Shown here piece by piece: positions 53,101-64,000 of a DNA stretch of 64,000 nucleotides. The DNA lies in assembly GCF_947242115.1 (NCBI RefSeq), contig NC_074723.1:17697001-17761000 (forward strand), read 5' to 3'. The translations under genes and the position numbers were made by a program. The number at the start of each line of letters is the position of its first letter. Position 1 is the stretch's first letter. The stretch comes from Biomphalaria glabrata (lineage: Eukaryota; Mollusca; Gastropoda; Planorbidae). A model generated the notes under the pieces. The model was not told the DNA's origin, did no database searches, and saw nothing but the letters and a program-made list of their open reading frames with translations.

Positions 53101-56100
53101 ATCAGAACTTTGAATGATCTAAAATATCATGATGTCCAATTTTCATTTTCTCTTCTAGTTTCTGAGATCTAAACGGGACAGACAGACAGACAGGCCAAAC
53201 AAAATTAATAGCGCCTTTTCCCCTTTTGGGGGCCGCAAAAAAAAAAGACACATTGCTAAAGGCAGATCAGATATAATTCTAAAATATCTTATTACCGGTA
53301 ACAGATTTTTGACCGTATTTTAAAATATATTGCTTAAAATTAAACTGCAACTCTTAAGATGCTGAATGGTTAGAGAAATTAGATCTTAAAATGAAGGTTC
53401 AAAATGGCAGTAAGGTATTTTTTTTATTTGTGTGTACATATCTTTTTAATCATTTGATAATTTTTACCGTGATATTTTTACTATAAATAGCTCTGCATGG
53501 TCATGTGATAGGTGCTCTGGTCCATGGCCAACCCTGCCCACTGTCTTCCCCTGAACCATAGTCAATTGCGGCTGGAGGAGATCATAGATATTAGTCTATA
53601 TAGCTTTCTATGATCAAATACCTTTGCTTTGCTTCCTCCAATTGAACGGTCCAAGTACCGGTAATTAAAACCTCGGAATTGTGTGTTTAGAGAAAATTTG
53701 AAACTAATATTGGAAATGCAAAACTGAAAAAGTTTAAAGACCATTATTTCATCTCTAAAGCTTAAAACTAAGTTTTGAGCAGCTTGACAACTTAGCTAAC
53801 GTATATAGACCAATAGAATGGCCTTTTATACTGATAGTAGCTCTGAGTACTATTTTGATATCATTGTCTCAAGATATTTATTCCTCTTCTCTGTGAGCAG
53901 CATAATCTTTTTATTTTTAATACATTTTTCTATACTTAATAGATCAGGTAGAAAATGCTAACAGACCAAGCAAAAACAGTTACTCACCTACCTGTCACAT
54001 TGACATTAAAGTGTGTTTGCATTTTCTCTCGTGACTGCACTAAGATACCGCCACTGTCTGATCGATCATAAATTGCAGCATTACTGATTAATAAATTAAG
54101 CCCTGATTCTCCAACTGCATGTCTCACTTCCTAAAAGTAAACATATATTATATATATATATGCAATAAATACAAATTTTAGTTCTAGCTACAAGTAAAAT
54201 AGACCTTAATATCTAAAGTGATCAAAACTGTTGTGATACCATCAACTCTATTACTTGTACTGTGAAAACCAAAAATCAGTATACCAGTACAAGTGTTAAA
54301 ATAATAAAAACATTTTAATTGTAGGAAACATTTTTAAACCAAAGGGTAATCGCAAATTAAATGAGGTCTGACACCAAGCATTGTCCTTCATTGTCAGCTC
54401 TGTAAAAATGCATTCTCCAGGCATCTTCAGTGCACACTTCATCATAGTAAAAAGCAGCAAGATAAGGAGGGGCAGAAAGGCCATTCATATATTTAAAGCA
54501 TTAAAGACATGGCTAGTCACAGATAGCTTATGTGCATCTGTAATGAGCTTTAACTTGTATGGTAATAATCATGTTAAGCAAAACAATATTGCAGTGAGCG
54601 TGCTTTGATCATACATACTGTATGAGAAAGAGGAGTATATAGTAATGTATTAAAATACTGGTATTATCCTTTATTTCTTGAACTTATTGACTTGGCTTCC
54701 AGCAGATGCTATATTTAAGAAAACAATATTCAGATTTTCTTTGTGCAAAGGTGAAAAAATGACTAGATGATTAATAGAGATCAAGTAATGGATCTAAGAC
54801 ATTCTAGACTTTTATTAAATTTCTTCAACCCTCTTTTATGGTCAATTCTCAAAATTAAGGTAGCTCTAGATTTATTCATCTATTTATTCAAATTCAACAA
54901 TTTAAATCTCTAGATCTAGATGATTAGATGTTTGTTGTGTAGTATAGATTCTACATGGGCATAGCCAGGATTTTTTTTCAGGAGGGGGAGGGGGGTATTT
55001 CCTTGCAGCATATATTATATTATATATGTAGGCCTATATATTCATTACTTTCAGTTCCTTCATTGTTTCAGACTTTTTTTGTACCCTAGAATAGGTTCTT
55101 ACCGGAGTTAGTGGAACAACAGTAAAAAACCTCCCTTGCCAGCTAGGGGAGTGCTTTGAGCATTTGAAACTAAAAAAAATGCATATTCTGAGGTTTCTTA
55201 GAGCTACTTTTCTATTAAAAATTGAAGGTCAAACATCACTGCTATTCACTGCACTTTATTAATGGAGCCCAGCCACTGGTAGAAATCGGTACTGTAACTA
55301 TAGTTTTGCTTTAGTTTATTATTGAAGAGGAGAGGTGAACCACAAAAACTCTTTTTCGCTATTCTTATAATGTAATTTAATGACTTAAGCTTTGCTTTTC
55401 ATTGGAAGCAAAAAACCCATAACCCATTGGCTAAATTTATTAAATGTAAAGACTTTAAGTTTTCCTTTAGGTTTTTATTGGGGGAGGGTTTTATTAGTTT
55501 TAAACTCAACACCTCCCTTAATGGCTATGCTAAATATATGGAATTTTGTGACTTAAGTTTGCTTTAAATTTGTTAAATCAAAACTCTCTAGAAAGGGAGG
55601 GGGGTTAAACTCAAACCCCATTGGCTATTCTCTTAGAATTTGGTGACTGTAGTTTGTTTTAGTTTTATATTGAAGAGGGGGGATTTAACCTCTAACCTCT
55701 TTGACAACGCTGGAACAAGTGATAGTTTAACATTGGATTTTCCTTTCCAATAAAAAATAATAATTTTAAGTCACAAAATTCCCCCCCCCCCCCCAGGCAG
55801 TATCTAGAATTGACTAGAGAGTCTAGTGAGTAGTGTCTAGATTATAATATTATAATATATCATTATCTAGTCTTCTAGATCTAGTCTAGTTGTCATAGAT
55901 TGTCTCTGTTATGTCCAGAGATCTATCTTACACTTAGTCTTTAGATCTAGATCTATCTTTAGACACTTTAGTATCAACTCTTGAGATCTAGATATCATAG
56001 ATTCTAAAGATTTAGATCTACCTGAAAAGCTGATTCCAAACTTTCATCATTTTCAACATCAAGTTTCACTATCTTAACCACAGGGTTAAGTTTCGCAATA

Positions 56101-56255
56101 GACAGAAGTTCGATAGCACTTTCGCTTTCCGGGTTACGACATGTGGCTATTAACAATTCAACACTATCAAACATTAATAATTGTTTTACATATTCTAATC
56201 CTAGTCCTCTTGAAGCACCTGTTACTAATACTGTTTGAGCTTTAAGTGTCATCAT
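50144..56255 (-). CDS. Short-chain dehydrogenase/reductase (C-factor/sniffer-like), 260 aa
   Basis: Four exons on the minus strand: 56255-56022, 54130-53992, 51282-51108 and 50378-50144, with GT/AG introns and phases 0,1,2. The Rossmann NAD(P)-binding motif TGASRGLG is at residues 12-19. A D-V/D-x type region (KLDVENDESLESAF) ends exon 1. LLISNAAIY at 91-99 replaces the usual NNAG, and HFNVNVTG closes exon 2. The catalytic Tyr182-x-x-x-Lys186 (YKCSK) spans the exon 3/4 junction, with MMSSRVGS (Ser160/161) upstream. HPGWVKTKMG follows at about 213-222. The length and motifs fit the single-domain carbonyl reductase-like SDRs related to C-factor and sniffer; the substrate cannot be told. The gap of about 21 residues between Ser and Tyr is long for the family. 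A second ATG follows the first immediately (56252). Intron 1 holds a T1 element, and intron 2 holds SINEs and repeat R1. Confidence 0.92.
51880..52145 (-). mobile_element. SINE S-A head (51880-51970) next to SINE S-B (51985-52145)
   Basis: CTTCACCAGGATTTGAACAA with AAGTGCTTTACCCCTCAGCC is the reverse of an S-A head. GAGTTGAAGATAGTTTACTT, CCAAACCTCCCGCAGGATGA and GCACGACCAGGCAGCC are the reverse of an S-B copy. Both lie in SDR intron 2. Confidence 0.8.
52979..53240 (+). repeat. Repeat family R1, partial copy
   Basis: AAAGTAGCCGTTGCATCAGA, GATCTAAACGGGACAGACAG and a CCCCTTTTGGGGGCCGC end match 4768-5526. Lies in SDR intron 2. Confidence 0.75.
54954..55797 (+). mobile_element. TIR element, family T1, without most of the LINE fragment
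   Basis: The left end CATGGGCATAGCCAGGATTT resembles the T1 terminus. The interior shares TGCATATTCTGAGGTTTCTT and CCATTGGCTA...GAATTTGGTGAC modules. The right end is a C run followed by CAGGCAG without the full terminus. Lies in SDR intron 1. Confidence 0.65.
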
Positions 56256-57968
56256 AGTTTGCTACAGGTACCTGGTAACCACGTAACTGTTGTAACCTTC
56301 AACACTGTCAACAGGTAACTAACAGTACACTAACACACAGTGAGTAACAGGACTAGAATCAATTATAATTAATAAATCTACACAATCTAGACTTATAATC
56401 TAAAATCTAGACTAGAGTCTAGAGCTATGCTCAGTATGCAGACTACGCTGTACTGAGTGAGTCTAGTCAGTCTATAGTCTAGTCTATAGTAAGTCCGTGA
56501 CTAGTCAGTCATCAGTGTCAATCTTAAATTTAAGTTAAATCTTTTCTTAATAATTCTAGTCATAATCATAAGACTAAGAATAATAAGACTATTAAAATTA
56601 TAATAAAAATATAAGATGATAAGTCGGTATCAGTCAGTCTATGACTATGGCTATATAAAATAAATCTAGATCTATTCTAGCTCTAGGAATATAGATCTAG
56701 ACTCTAGTTGATCTAATCAAAATATCTAGACCTAGATCTAGATTTTAAAACTCTTGAGACTAGCTTAATTAGTTGGCTAGATGTATTCTAGATGAAGATC
56801 CACTTTCGAATTGTGTTTGTTTTGGCACAAATTTAGATATACTTTTTAATGTAACTGTCTATAATTATGGTTAATGGAATTCAAATACCAGTTTATTTAT
56901 TAGTTTTGTTAATAATATATAGGCCTACTAATTATTTATATTTCAACCTATTGCTAAATTATTTCGCCCCCCCCCCCCTAGTAGGATATGTTAGCCGATT
57001 TGGTGGTATGGGGAGGTGGCGATGGCATCAATCCCGCCCCTCCCCCCCCCCCCCCCAATAAACTTTCAAGTGGGGGGACGGTCCAATTTATTTGTAGAAA
57101 TCACAGCTTGTTAAGATAATAAATTATCTTATAATTAAAACTTGTTATTGATATTTTAATCGATATTTATATTAGCTCAGCTTCTTCATTTGTTCTGGAT
57201 AGAGTGCAGTGTTCAACTGAGTGTTTGTTCTCCCACACTTGGCAAGTGTGACTCCGGCTTCTCATAATTCCTTGTAGTTCAGTATGTGCTGGTATTAGAG
57301 ATGAGAAACGAACCAAACTCGAGCCTCACTTACGACCGAACCGAACCGAACCTGAACTTTAAAACTGATCGGTACGAACCGAACGAACTGATGTCCTTAC
57401 TTTGACCAAACTGAATCAAAAAGATTTTGCAATATTTTTTTACTAAAAAAAACAAACAAAAAAAAACTTAGTTTAAGAGAAATGATTTGACAGTTATTTT
57501 TTTAATTTTCGAAACATAGCTGGATCATTTTGGGTCGTCTTCTTCTGATTCGCCGCGTATGGTAGGCTACCGTAAAATTTAATACTTGTGCGTTAATAAA
57601 TGGGACAAGAAACGAAAAATAGACTCTGGATGTAGAAACTATCAGGAAAAGTGAACAGATCTTTGCCTTTTTTTATGGAGCACGAAAACAACCCTTTATT
57701 TTTTTTTTAGTGGTATTGAGATGTTTGTGACTGTTTTTAAAGAATGTAACTTTAAACAGCTTTATGAAATAAAAAATATAAACAATGGCGTCATTCTTAG
57801 TTTGAGCCACCAAGACAAGATTGCTAAGAAATGTCCAGAGATGAGAGAATTGACGAGAATATTTACCAGGAAGGGACAAGAGTCGGCTGTAAGGGCATGG
57901 TACAGATTCGCTCACATTTGAAGTAGTGAAATGAATCCGGTAAAGCTTTAGAAAGAGGTGCATCAGTG

Positions 57969-58165
57969 ATGGGGGCGCAGTGACTGAGTGTTTAGAGCTT
58001 GGCTTCTGGGTTCGTATCTAGGTGAAGAATGGGATTTTGAGCTTCTGTATTTTAGGGCGTTGTGCTGGCCACACGACACCCTGCTCGTTAACCGTTGGCT
58101 AATGAAACAGATGATCTTAACATCATCTGCCCTATAAACCTCATGGTCTGAATTGGTAACTTTAC
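57969..58165 (+). mobile_element. SINE, family S-A (nested in hAT)
   Basis: GGGCGCAGTGACTGAGTGTT, GGTTCGTATCTAGGTGAAGA and the tail CATCATCTGCCCTATAAACC, with an internal deletion relative to 27366-27615. Confidence 0.85.
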
Positions 58166-58431
58166 TTTTTACTATCAGTGATGTAAGAAATGTGTCATGA
58201 AAATAAGAATGCAGTTGAAGCCGCCACTCTTTTTTTCGCATGACAATCAGAAATCTCAATTTAAAACTAAGAGATAGAGCAGCAGAGCTAGATGACATGT
58301 TTAGGTCTACCATTAGCGTCGACATATCTGAAATCGATCAACTCTTGCTACTTATTCGCAGTACGAAAAGCAATTTTAAAATCACAGAAAAGTTATCTGC
58401 TATGAGGAACATGTATTGGGATCACCACTGG

Positions 58432-60107
58432 CCATGGGCGTAGCCAGGATTTTTTTTCGGGAAGGGTTTTGGGGGGGGGGGGGATTCGCCCCGCTTACCC
58501 TCCCCCCCCCCCCGCGAAAAAAAAATATATGTGTGTGTGTAGGCTACATAATTAATCTTTATTACATTCTGACCCTTTCGGAAGACGTTTATTGTTTATT
58601 GTAGACTCCCCGCCCTTGCCAGCATGGGGGTCTGGGGGAGCTCGCAGCGCTCCCCCAGCGCGGGGCGAAGCCCCGCCGCTGAGCACTATTTCTGGTATTG
58701 AAAGCCAACAAAATGCATATTCTGAGGTATCTACAATGCATTATCTTGCTATTAAAAAGTTTTATTTCAAAAACCTAATGTGCTATTCTTACTGACTTAG
58801 ACCCTCTCGCACCGTTCGGCGCATTTTCCGGCAAGCTGTTTCCGCAATTTTTATTTTGCGTAATTCATTTTGTCGGAGAACATGTCCCGCAAAACCTCAT
58901 GCGACGCTCTGTCACAACCTTACTAAGGATTCAACTCACAGTTCGGCATATGATTTCTTTGATTTAGACTCGATCTCTATGACTGACTCCTAAAATCTGT
59001 CTTAGCCATCTTTGTTGAGCCACATTTAATGTTTTTCAATTTCGGCAGAAGACTATTCACACTTTAGGCCTATTAATGGAGCAAAAGCCACTGGTAAAAA
59101 TTTGTAACCTTTCTTGACTACGCTCTTGGAATTACATGCCTGTATTTTGCTTTAGATTTTATATCGAAAAGGAAAGTTTTTTCGTCAAATCATCTGTTGA
59201 GGGGTTTTAAACTAAAAAATCTCGAGTTTTTTCGTTGTTTTTTTTTAAATTCAAAACCCCATTTAGCTACGATCATAGAATTTGGTGACGGTAGTTTGCT
59301 TTAAAATAATATTGAAGAGAGAGGTTTTCAACTCTAAACGCTCTGTAGGGGAATTTTAAACTCAAAATCATCTGGAGGGGTTTTAAACTTTAAAAAAAAA
59401 GCCATCAACTCAAAACACCTTTGGCTACGCTCATAGATTTTATAGTGTGTAATTTGCTTTTTTTTTATATTGAAGAGGTACTTTTTAGCTTCAAACCTCA
59501 ACTGGAGGGGGGGGGGAGGTTAAACTCAAAACCCCTTTGGCTACGCTCATAGAATTTTGAATGTGTAATTTGCTTTTTTATATTGAAAAGGGGGTTTATC
59601 GTAAATTTTGGAGGGGGTTTTAAAATCAAAATCTTCCTTAACTGTGCTGTTGGAATTTGGGGATTGTTGTTTGCATTTTTTTTTTGTTTTGTTTTATAGA
59701 AGAGGGGGATTTAACTGCAAAAACCTCTGATAGGGGGTTTAAAACTCAAAACCCCCTGTAGGGGGTTTTAAACTCAAAGCCCCTGGTAGGGTTTTTTTTA
59801 ACTCAAAACCCCCTGGTAGAGGGATTTGTATCTCAAAACCCCCTGATAGGGTTTTTTTTTTATTTCAAAACCCCCTGGTAGGGGGTTTTAAACCCAAAAC
59901 CCCCTGGTAGAGGGTTTTTAACTCAAAACCCCCTCGGCTGTGCTGTGGTAAGTGATGATTTAGTATTAAAATCTCACCTAAAATAAACAAAATGAAAGCA
60001 AAATCAGTCACTTAATTCCGCCCCCTCCCTTGCTGGGGGGGATTTCATTTCGGGGGGGGGGGGGGGTTTGAACCCCAAGACCCCCCCCCCCCTGGCTACG
60101 CCCATGT
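58432..60107 (+). mobile_element. TIR element, family T1, long copy (nested in hAT)
   Basis: CATGGGCGTAGCCAGG at the left and CCTGGCTACGCCCATG at the right, flanked by CACTGG on both sides (58426-58431 and 60108-60113). The interior order is a C-rich tract, a GC-rich palindrome near 58620-58680, an antisense LINE C-terminal fragment at about 58800-59060, and then a long series of modules with AAACCCCCTGGTAGGGGGTT and TTTGGCTACGCTCATAGAAT. It has no transposase of its own. Confidence 0.85.
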
Positions 60108-60462
60108 CACTGGCAAAGACCTGTTTAAAGAAGTTTCAGACATCATGGAGGATGCTTCTTTCCGTTTGGAGAAATTAGTGAGATTGACTACTGATATCGC
60201 CAGAAGTATAGCTGGATGACATAGCGAACTGGCAGCAAGAGAAAAATTGTCAAGTCAAACGAAACCTCTTTCTAATCGAAATTGCAACTCTTCATTTAGC
60301 AGGTGGAAAGGGACGAAACCGTTGTGCGTAATCGTTTCACAGACGAGCATCTAAATTCAGTGCTTCATCTTTGTGTCTTATCAATGCAGTGGGATCTTCA
60401 GAAGTTAGTTTTGGATAAACTTCTTACATCGCATGAATTAGTGTAAATATTATATTTACGTG

Positions 60463-60735
60463 GGAGGCGCGGTGGGTAAGTAATTATGCGTTTGGCTTTC
60501 GAACTGGAGGTCCCAGGTTTGAATCGTGGTGAAGACAGAGATTTTTAATTTCGTGAGTCCACCCAAATCTAATGGTTACATGACGTTAGTTGGGGAAAAG
60601 TAAAGGTGAATGGTCATTATGATTGTTAAATGACACCCGCGTTAACCGTGGACCACAGAAATAGATGACCTTACATCATCTGCCCTATATATATATAGAG
60701 AGAGAGATCGTAAGGTCTAAAAGGGAAACTTTAAA
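60463..60735 (+). mobile_element. SINE, family S-A (nested in hAT)
   Basis: GGAGGCGCGGTGGGTAAGTA, CCCAGGTTTGAATCGTGGTG, body GGGGAAAAGTAAAGGTGAAT and a tail CATCATCTGCCCTATATATA with a small TA/GA expansion. Confidence 0.9.
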
Positions 60736-61184
60736 AAAAAAGTATATCCACAGGTTTTTAATAAATACAATTTAAGTGCTTTGTTTTTTTTATGTAATAG
60801 TTGTTTTTCTATTTCTTTTCTGTTATGTGGCCCGCGACACGAGTGTTGGAAATTAAAATAGTCCACCTAGCGAATAAGGTTTCACCTCGGTGTTTTATCA
60901 AATTAATAATTGAATTAAACATTATTACAAATATCTAGTTTGTGCTATTAACTAATTTCATAACATGGAACCAAACCCGAACTTTAGACCTGACCGAACT
61001 GAAACCGAACTATACTCGCCATCGAACCAAACCGAATTCGAAGCTCGAACTTAAATGTGACCGAACCGAACCCGAACTTTAAAAGTTCGGTTCGATTCCC
61101 ATCTCTAGCTGGTATCCATTTAAAAAAAAAAATTTGTGTATTTTTTTTTTTTTTTTTTTTGCTGTTACAAATTTCTACCACTCG

Positions 61185-61640
61185 CTGGGCTTCATTATTA
61201 AATTGCAGTGAATAGTCATCTGCCTAAATTGAAAAAGACTAATTGTGGCTCAACAAAAATGGCTAAGACGGATTTTAGGAGTCAGTTATAGAGATCGTGT
61301 CTCAATCAAGGAAATCCTATACCGAACTGGGAGTCGACCTCTTATTGAAGCTGTGACAAAGCGTTGCATGGGGTTTGCGGGACATGTTCACCGACAAAAT
61401 GAATTACGCACACTAAGAGTTGCGATAACATTGAGGCCATTACGAGGAAAGCGCAAACAAGGACATCCTAGTTCAACTTGGCGCCACACTTTCATGGAGG
61501 ACCTCAGAGCAATGGACACCAGGTGGGAAGAGGCTTCAGACATTGCCAGTGACAGATTTTTTCTGGAGGCAGCTTGCTGCCCAGTGCGCTGAACGCATAT
61601 TTGAGACCCAAAGAAAAACCCTAACTGAAGTCAGGTGGCA
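61185..61640 (+). mobile_element. LINE C-terminal region, best preserved copy
   Basis: An open 115-residue frame (61245-61592) contains AQQKWLRRILGVSYRDRVSI, FAGHVHRQNELRTLRVAITL and GKRKQGHPSSTWRHTFMEDL, then IASDRF. This is the C-terminal domain of a non-LTR retrotransposon. It is the likely source of the antisense fragments found in two T1 elements (37713-38840 and 58432-60107). Confidence 0.8.
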
Positions 61641-61879
61641 ATGGTCAAGCACCTTCTCTATTTGATTTGTACGATCAAGTGTTTAAAGAACTTCACAATA
61701 ACAAAAAGTGCAAACTTCTTCATCTTATTAGTTCATATTTGCTTGTGGTCCCGTCTGGTTTGGGCCAACCCATTAAACTATACGAGGAAAAGGGCGGTAC
61801 TCACGGCTTACGAGCGTTATAAAAGGGGCGACTCTAAGCTATCCACCACAATTTTAGTAAACCAGTGGAGATAGAGGAA

Positions 61880-62916
61880 CCGCATTAAAATGCGCTCGTT
61901 CCTACATATTGCGGCCAATTTGTCTTAATCAGCAGGGCTCTCCACTGAAAGAATTCCCATTCAAAGGATAAGTACTTGCCCCCGTGGAGGATAATGCCAA
62001 CCCCACAAATTAACCTGTCCCTTATAGGGCAGGAGGGAGCCATCAAGAGGCGATTAACACCTGCCATACGTCAGCAACATTAAAGTCCTACCCATCAGAT
62101 GCCATTTTCTGTTATACCGATGGGTCGGAATTGAGGGACCCACCCCGAAAGATCTGGGTATGGGGCTCTTATAGTCTACCCAGACCGGACAGAACCAGAT
62201 CGGCTCTCTGGTCCATGCGGCTTCGCTGCATGTTCAATGGACGCTCAATTAACAGGGATAACTCGGGCATTCGAGGCTATTAGAGCCAGAATGACCCAAA
62301 ATGAAACTCGCGCAACTACTGTTGTGCTAGTCACCTACTCTCGCTACGGTCTCCTAGCTATGGGTGGCGGCGGGGGAGGGTCGCCGCAGATAACATCCGC
62401 CGAGCCAATGCAGCTGTAGTTTTCATGCACTGGGCCCCTCACATTGCTGCGTGAGGGGCACTGAAATGGCAGACACCCTTGCACGAGAGGGAGCTTTGGC
62501 AGCCAGATACCTCGAAGCACCAAGCAACGGCAGAAATCCGAGCACTCATTCATGAGAAGTGGTTAAAGTCCTGGGAGGAATCCGACAGAGCACGTAGTGT
62601 CTGGCAGCATATGCGTCACCCAGATCGCCACGATCCGTGGTGGCGGTTAAGGAGGTCAGAACAAACAATCATTGCACAATGTAGGACGGAACACTGTCCT
62701 GTTGGGGCATACTTTGCCCGGTTCCGCCCGAACTACACTCCCGATGCCATCACTGTGGATAGAGCGTCGAAACATTGTCGCATATCTTGTATGAGTGTCC
62801 CCAGCTCATAGCGATACGGGGGGACGTGTCTGAGCAGTCAGTCGACATGTATGGTAGCTACGAGGCATTACGCCGAACGGCCCAGTTTCTTGCCAGAGCA
62901 CTACGGGAGGATTGAG
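61880..62916 (+). mobile_element. LINE ORF2 C-terminal region with RNase H domain
   Basis: Successive plus-strand frames encode CYTDGSELRD (first RNase H Asp), ACSMDAQLTGITRAFEAI, VVLVTYSRYGLLAM, MHWAP, ALKWQTPLHERELWQPDTSK with TEMADTLAREGA in a neighbouring frame, RRSEQTIIAQCRTEHCPVGA and ETLSHILYECPQL, ending ARALRED and TGA at 62914-62916. The second and third acidic residues of the RNase H site are replaced (Gln and Tyr), and several frame changes and stops are present. It is a decayed copy; the clade is uncertain (an RNase H-bearing LINE of the I/R1-like type). Confidence 0.8.
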
Positions 62917-62934
62917 TCCTTCCTTCTCTAATTT

Positions 62935-63150
62935 TTCAATAGGAGTTCATCTCAGGTGAGAGTAGACAGCCTTGTCTTACTCCAACTGTGGTTTTAAACC
63001 AGAGTTATTGTTGAAGTACACCGCACAAATGAACTCCTTGTAGAGGTTCTGGATTACTGGATCATTTCAGATTAGGGCCAAGGAGTGCACCAACCAGCTT
63101 CCTCCACAGCGCCTCAGTTCTGGGCGTTTCTCTCCAACCCTTCGTCTTAT
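62935..63150 (-). mobile_element. LINE RT fragments
   Basis: On the minus strand 63070-62935 reads VIQNLYKEFICAVYFNNNSG and, one frame over, TVGVRQGCLLSPEM, the GVRQGCxLSP motif of LINE reverse transcriptases. 63150-63070 resembles the LE.AQNR..W C terminus seen at 16262-16450. The order shows two separate fragments. Confidence 0.7.
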
Positions 63151-64000
63151 CTTTTTTTATATGTATCATTTATTTAAAAATTTGAAACTTTCGATACGTT
63201 TTCTGCTTATTGTCATGACCAAAAGTTTTGGAAGCTCAGCTATAAGATCTACATGGGCCTAAAATAAATAAATAAATAGATATAATAAATATAAAACAAT
63301 TGTAGAATATAGAGTAGGCTATTCAAGCAAATTGCAATAGACTAAATACTTATAAAGAAAGCTGACTGCCCGACGCAATGTAAAGTAACTAGTATAATAG
63401 AAAACCAACACATTTTAGAAAGTCGCCTTTCAACCGACTCTTTTTTTTTTTTCTTCCCTAAACATTTCAGTTAATATCATGACTTTTTTTTTTTGTTGCT
63501 TAAATCACATTAACGATCTGCATACTTTCAATGTTTCCTATGTGCATAAAACAAAATCGTCCGTACTAGATCATTTAAGTTCACAGCTGCTATTAGTATT
63601 ACTCTAATTCCAGCATACAATGGATAAGCCTAGAGAAATTTATCTCAATGGCGTACTTCTTGGCATAAATTGTGATCAAATGGATCTTTAACAAAAATGT
63701 GTGCTTTATGCTCCAATCTTTAATGTAAAACTAAGATATAAACTTTAATAACTTAAACTGGGTACAGTGAAATGAAAGGGCGTATACAAGAGCGAATGCA
63801 CACAAAGCTATATTAAAAGACTTTCTATCCAACTCTACGGCTCAGGAATACTTAGAAAATCTAAGACTTCACAACTGATAGATAAGAGACACTAATTAAC
63901 ATAAAACAATTTTATTAAATAGATCCACGAAATTTCCAGCTATCCAGAAAAGATGAAGTTTTATATATCATTTTTTTTTTAATTCGAGTGACAGAAAAAC
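63151..64000. other. AT-rich DNA, no feature recognised
   Basis: T-rich runs at 63440-63495 and a short AAAT tract at 63260-63280. No exon, repeat family or domain can be supported. Confidence 0.4.

Larger units (their letters stand above)
57296..61107 (+). mobile_element. hAT DNA transposon, 3.8 kb, with perfect 8-bp TSD and nested insertions
   Basis: The ends TAGAGATGAGAAACGAACC and (reverse) TAGAGATGGGAATCGAACC are inverted repeats, flanked by GCTGGTAT at 57288-57295 and 61108-61115. Subterminal zones are rich in CCGAACCGAAC. Transposase remains include CPEMRELTRIFTRKGQESAV (about 57832-57891, two adjacent frames), KLRDRAAELDDMFR (about 58262-58303) and RLEKLVRLTTDIARSIAG (about 60165-60218). 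These resemble hAT transposases of the ZBED5/GTF2IRD2 type. Stops show that it is decayed. Insertions inside it: S-A SINE 57969-58165, T1 element 58432-60107 and S-A SINE 60463-60735. Confidence 0.9.

Overview
The window is eukaryotic, AT-rich and intron-rich. It looks like nuclear DNA of a gastropod mollusc, most likely a panpulmonate snail. This is inferred from split genes with GT/AG introns, tRNA-headed SINEs of two recurring families, many decayed LINE 3' ends, hAT and other terminal-inverted-repeat (TIR) elements, and AGATCT-rich intronic DNA of a kind I associate with freshwater pulmonate genomes. The species cannot be fixed from sequence alone. No bacterial operon, CRISPR array, rRNA or intact stand-alone tRNA was found.

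Host genes, left to right. (1) 1052-1561 (+) is the terminal coding exon of a gene that begins outside the window; its hydrophilic tail carries four TQT motifs resembling LC8 dynein light-chain ligands. (2) 14349-21628 (+) is an eight-exon gene for a secreted, probably GPI-anchored protein of about 365 aa. It is built from six three-cysteine modules, one module per exon. (3) About 30905-36438 (+) is its tandem paralogue, with the same module spacings and intron phases; its first exon is not certain. (4) 40294-49090 (+) is NDUFB5, a subunit of mitochondrial complex I, in six exons giving 189 aa. (5) 50144-56255 (-) is a four-exon short-chain dehydrogenase/reductase of 260 aa, convergent with NDUFB5.

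Most of the rest is repeat DNA. 3-9 kb holds a 1.1-kb segmental duplication, a MITE and an unclassified repeat in inverted copies. 9-14 kb holds LINE tails and SINEs. 15.4-17.2 kb is a hAT element with an 8-bp target-site duplication (TSD), carrying an inverted-5' LINE, in intron 1 of the first cysteine-module gene. 23.1-27.0 kb holds two inverted copies of a SINE-like element with a 24-bp minisatellite core (about 9 and 38 units). 37.7-38.8 kb, 55.0-55.8 kb and 58.4-60.1 kb are three members of a TIR family with ends CATGGGCGTAGCC; two of them carry an antisense LINE C-terminal fragment. 41.1-44.1 kb is bounded by a 21-bp inverted repeat. 46.3-47.1 kb is a decayed Mutator-like transposase. 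57.3-61.1 kb is a 3.8-kb hAT with perfect 8-bp TSDs, into which two SINEs and one TIR element inserted later. 61.2-63.2 kb is LINE debris, including an RNase H domain.

The most interesting biology is the tandem pair of six-module three-cysteine surface proteins, which I cannot assign to a named family with confidence. The minisatellite-bearing SINE-like element and the putative multivalent LC8-binding tail come next. All exon models were made by hand from splice signals, phase consistency and paralogue comparison; no search or RNA evidence was available.
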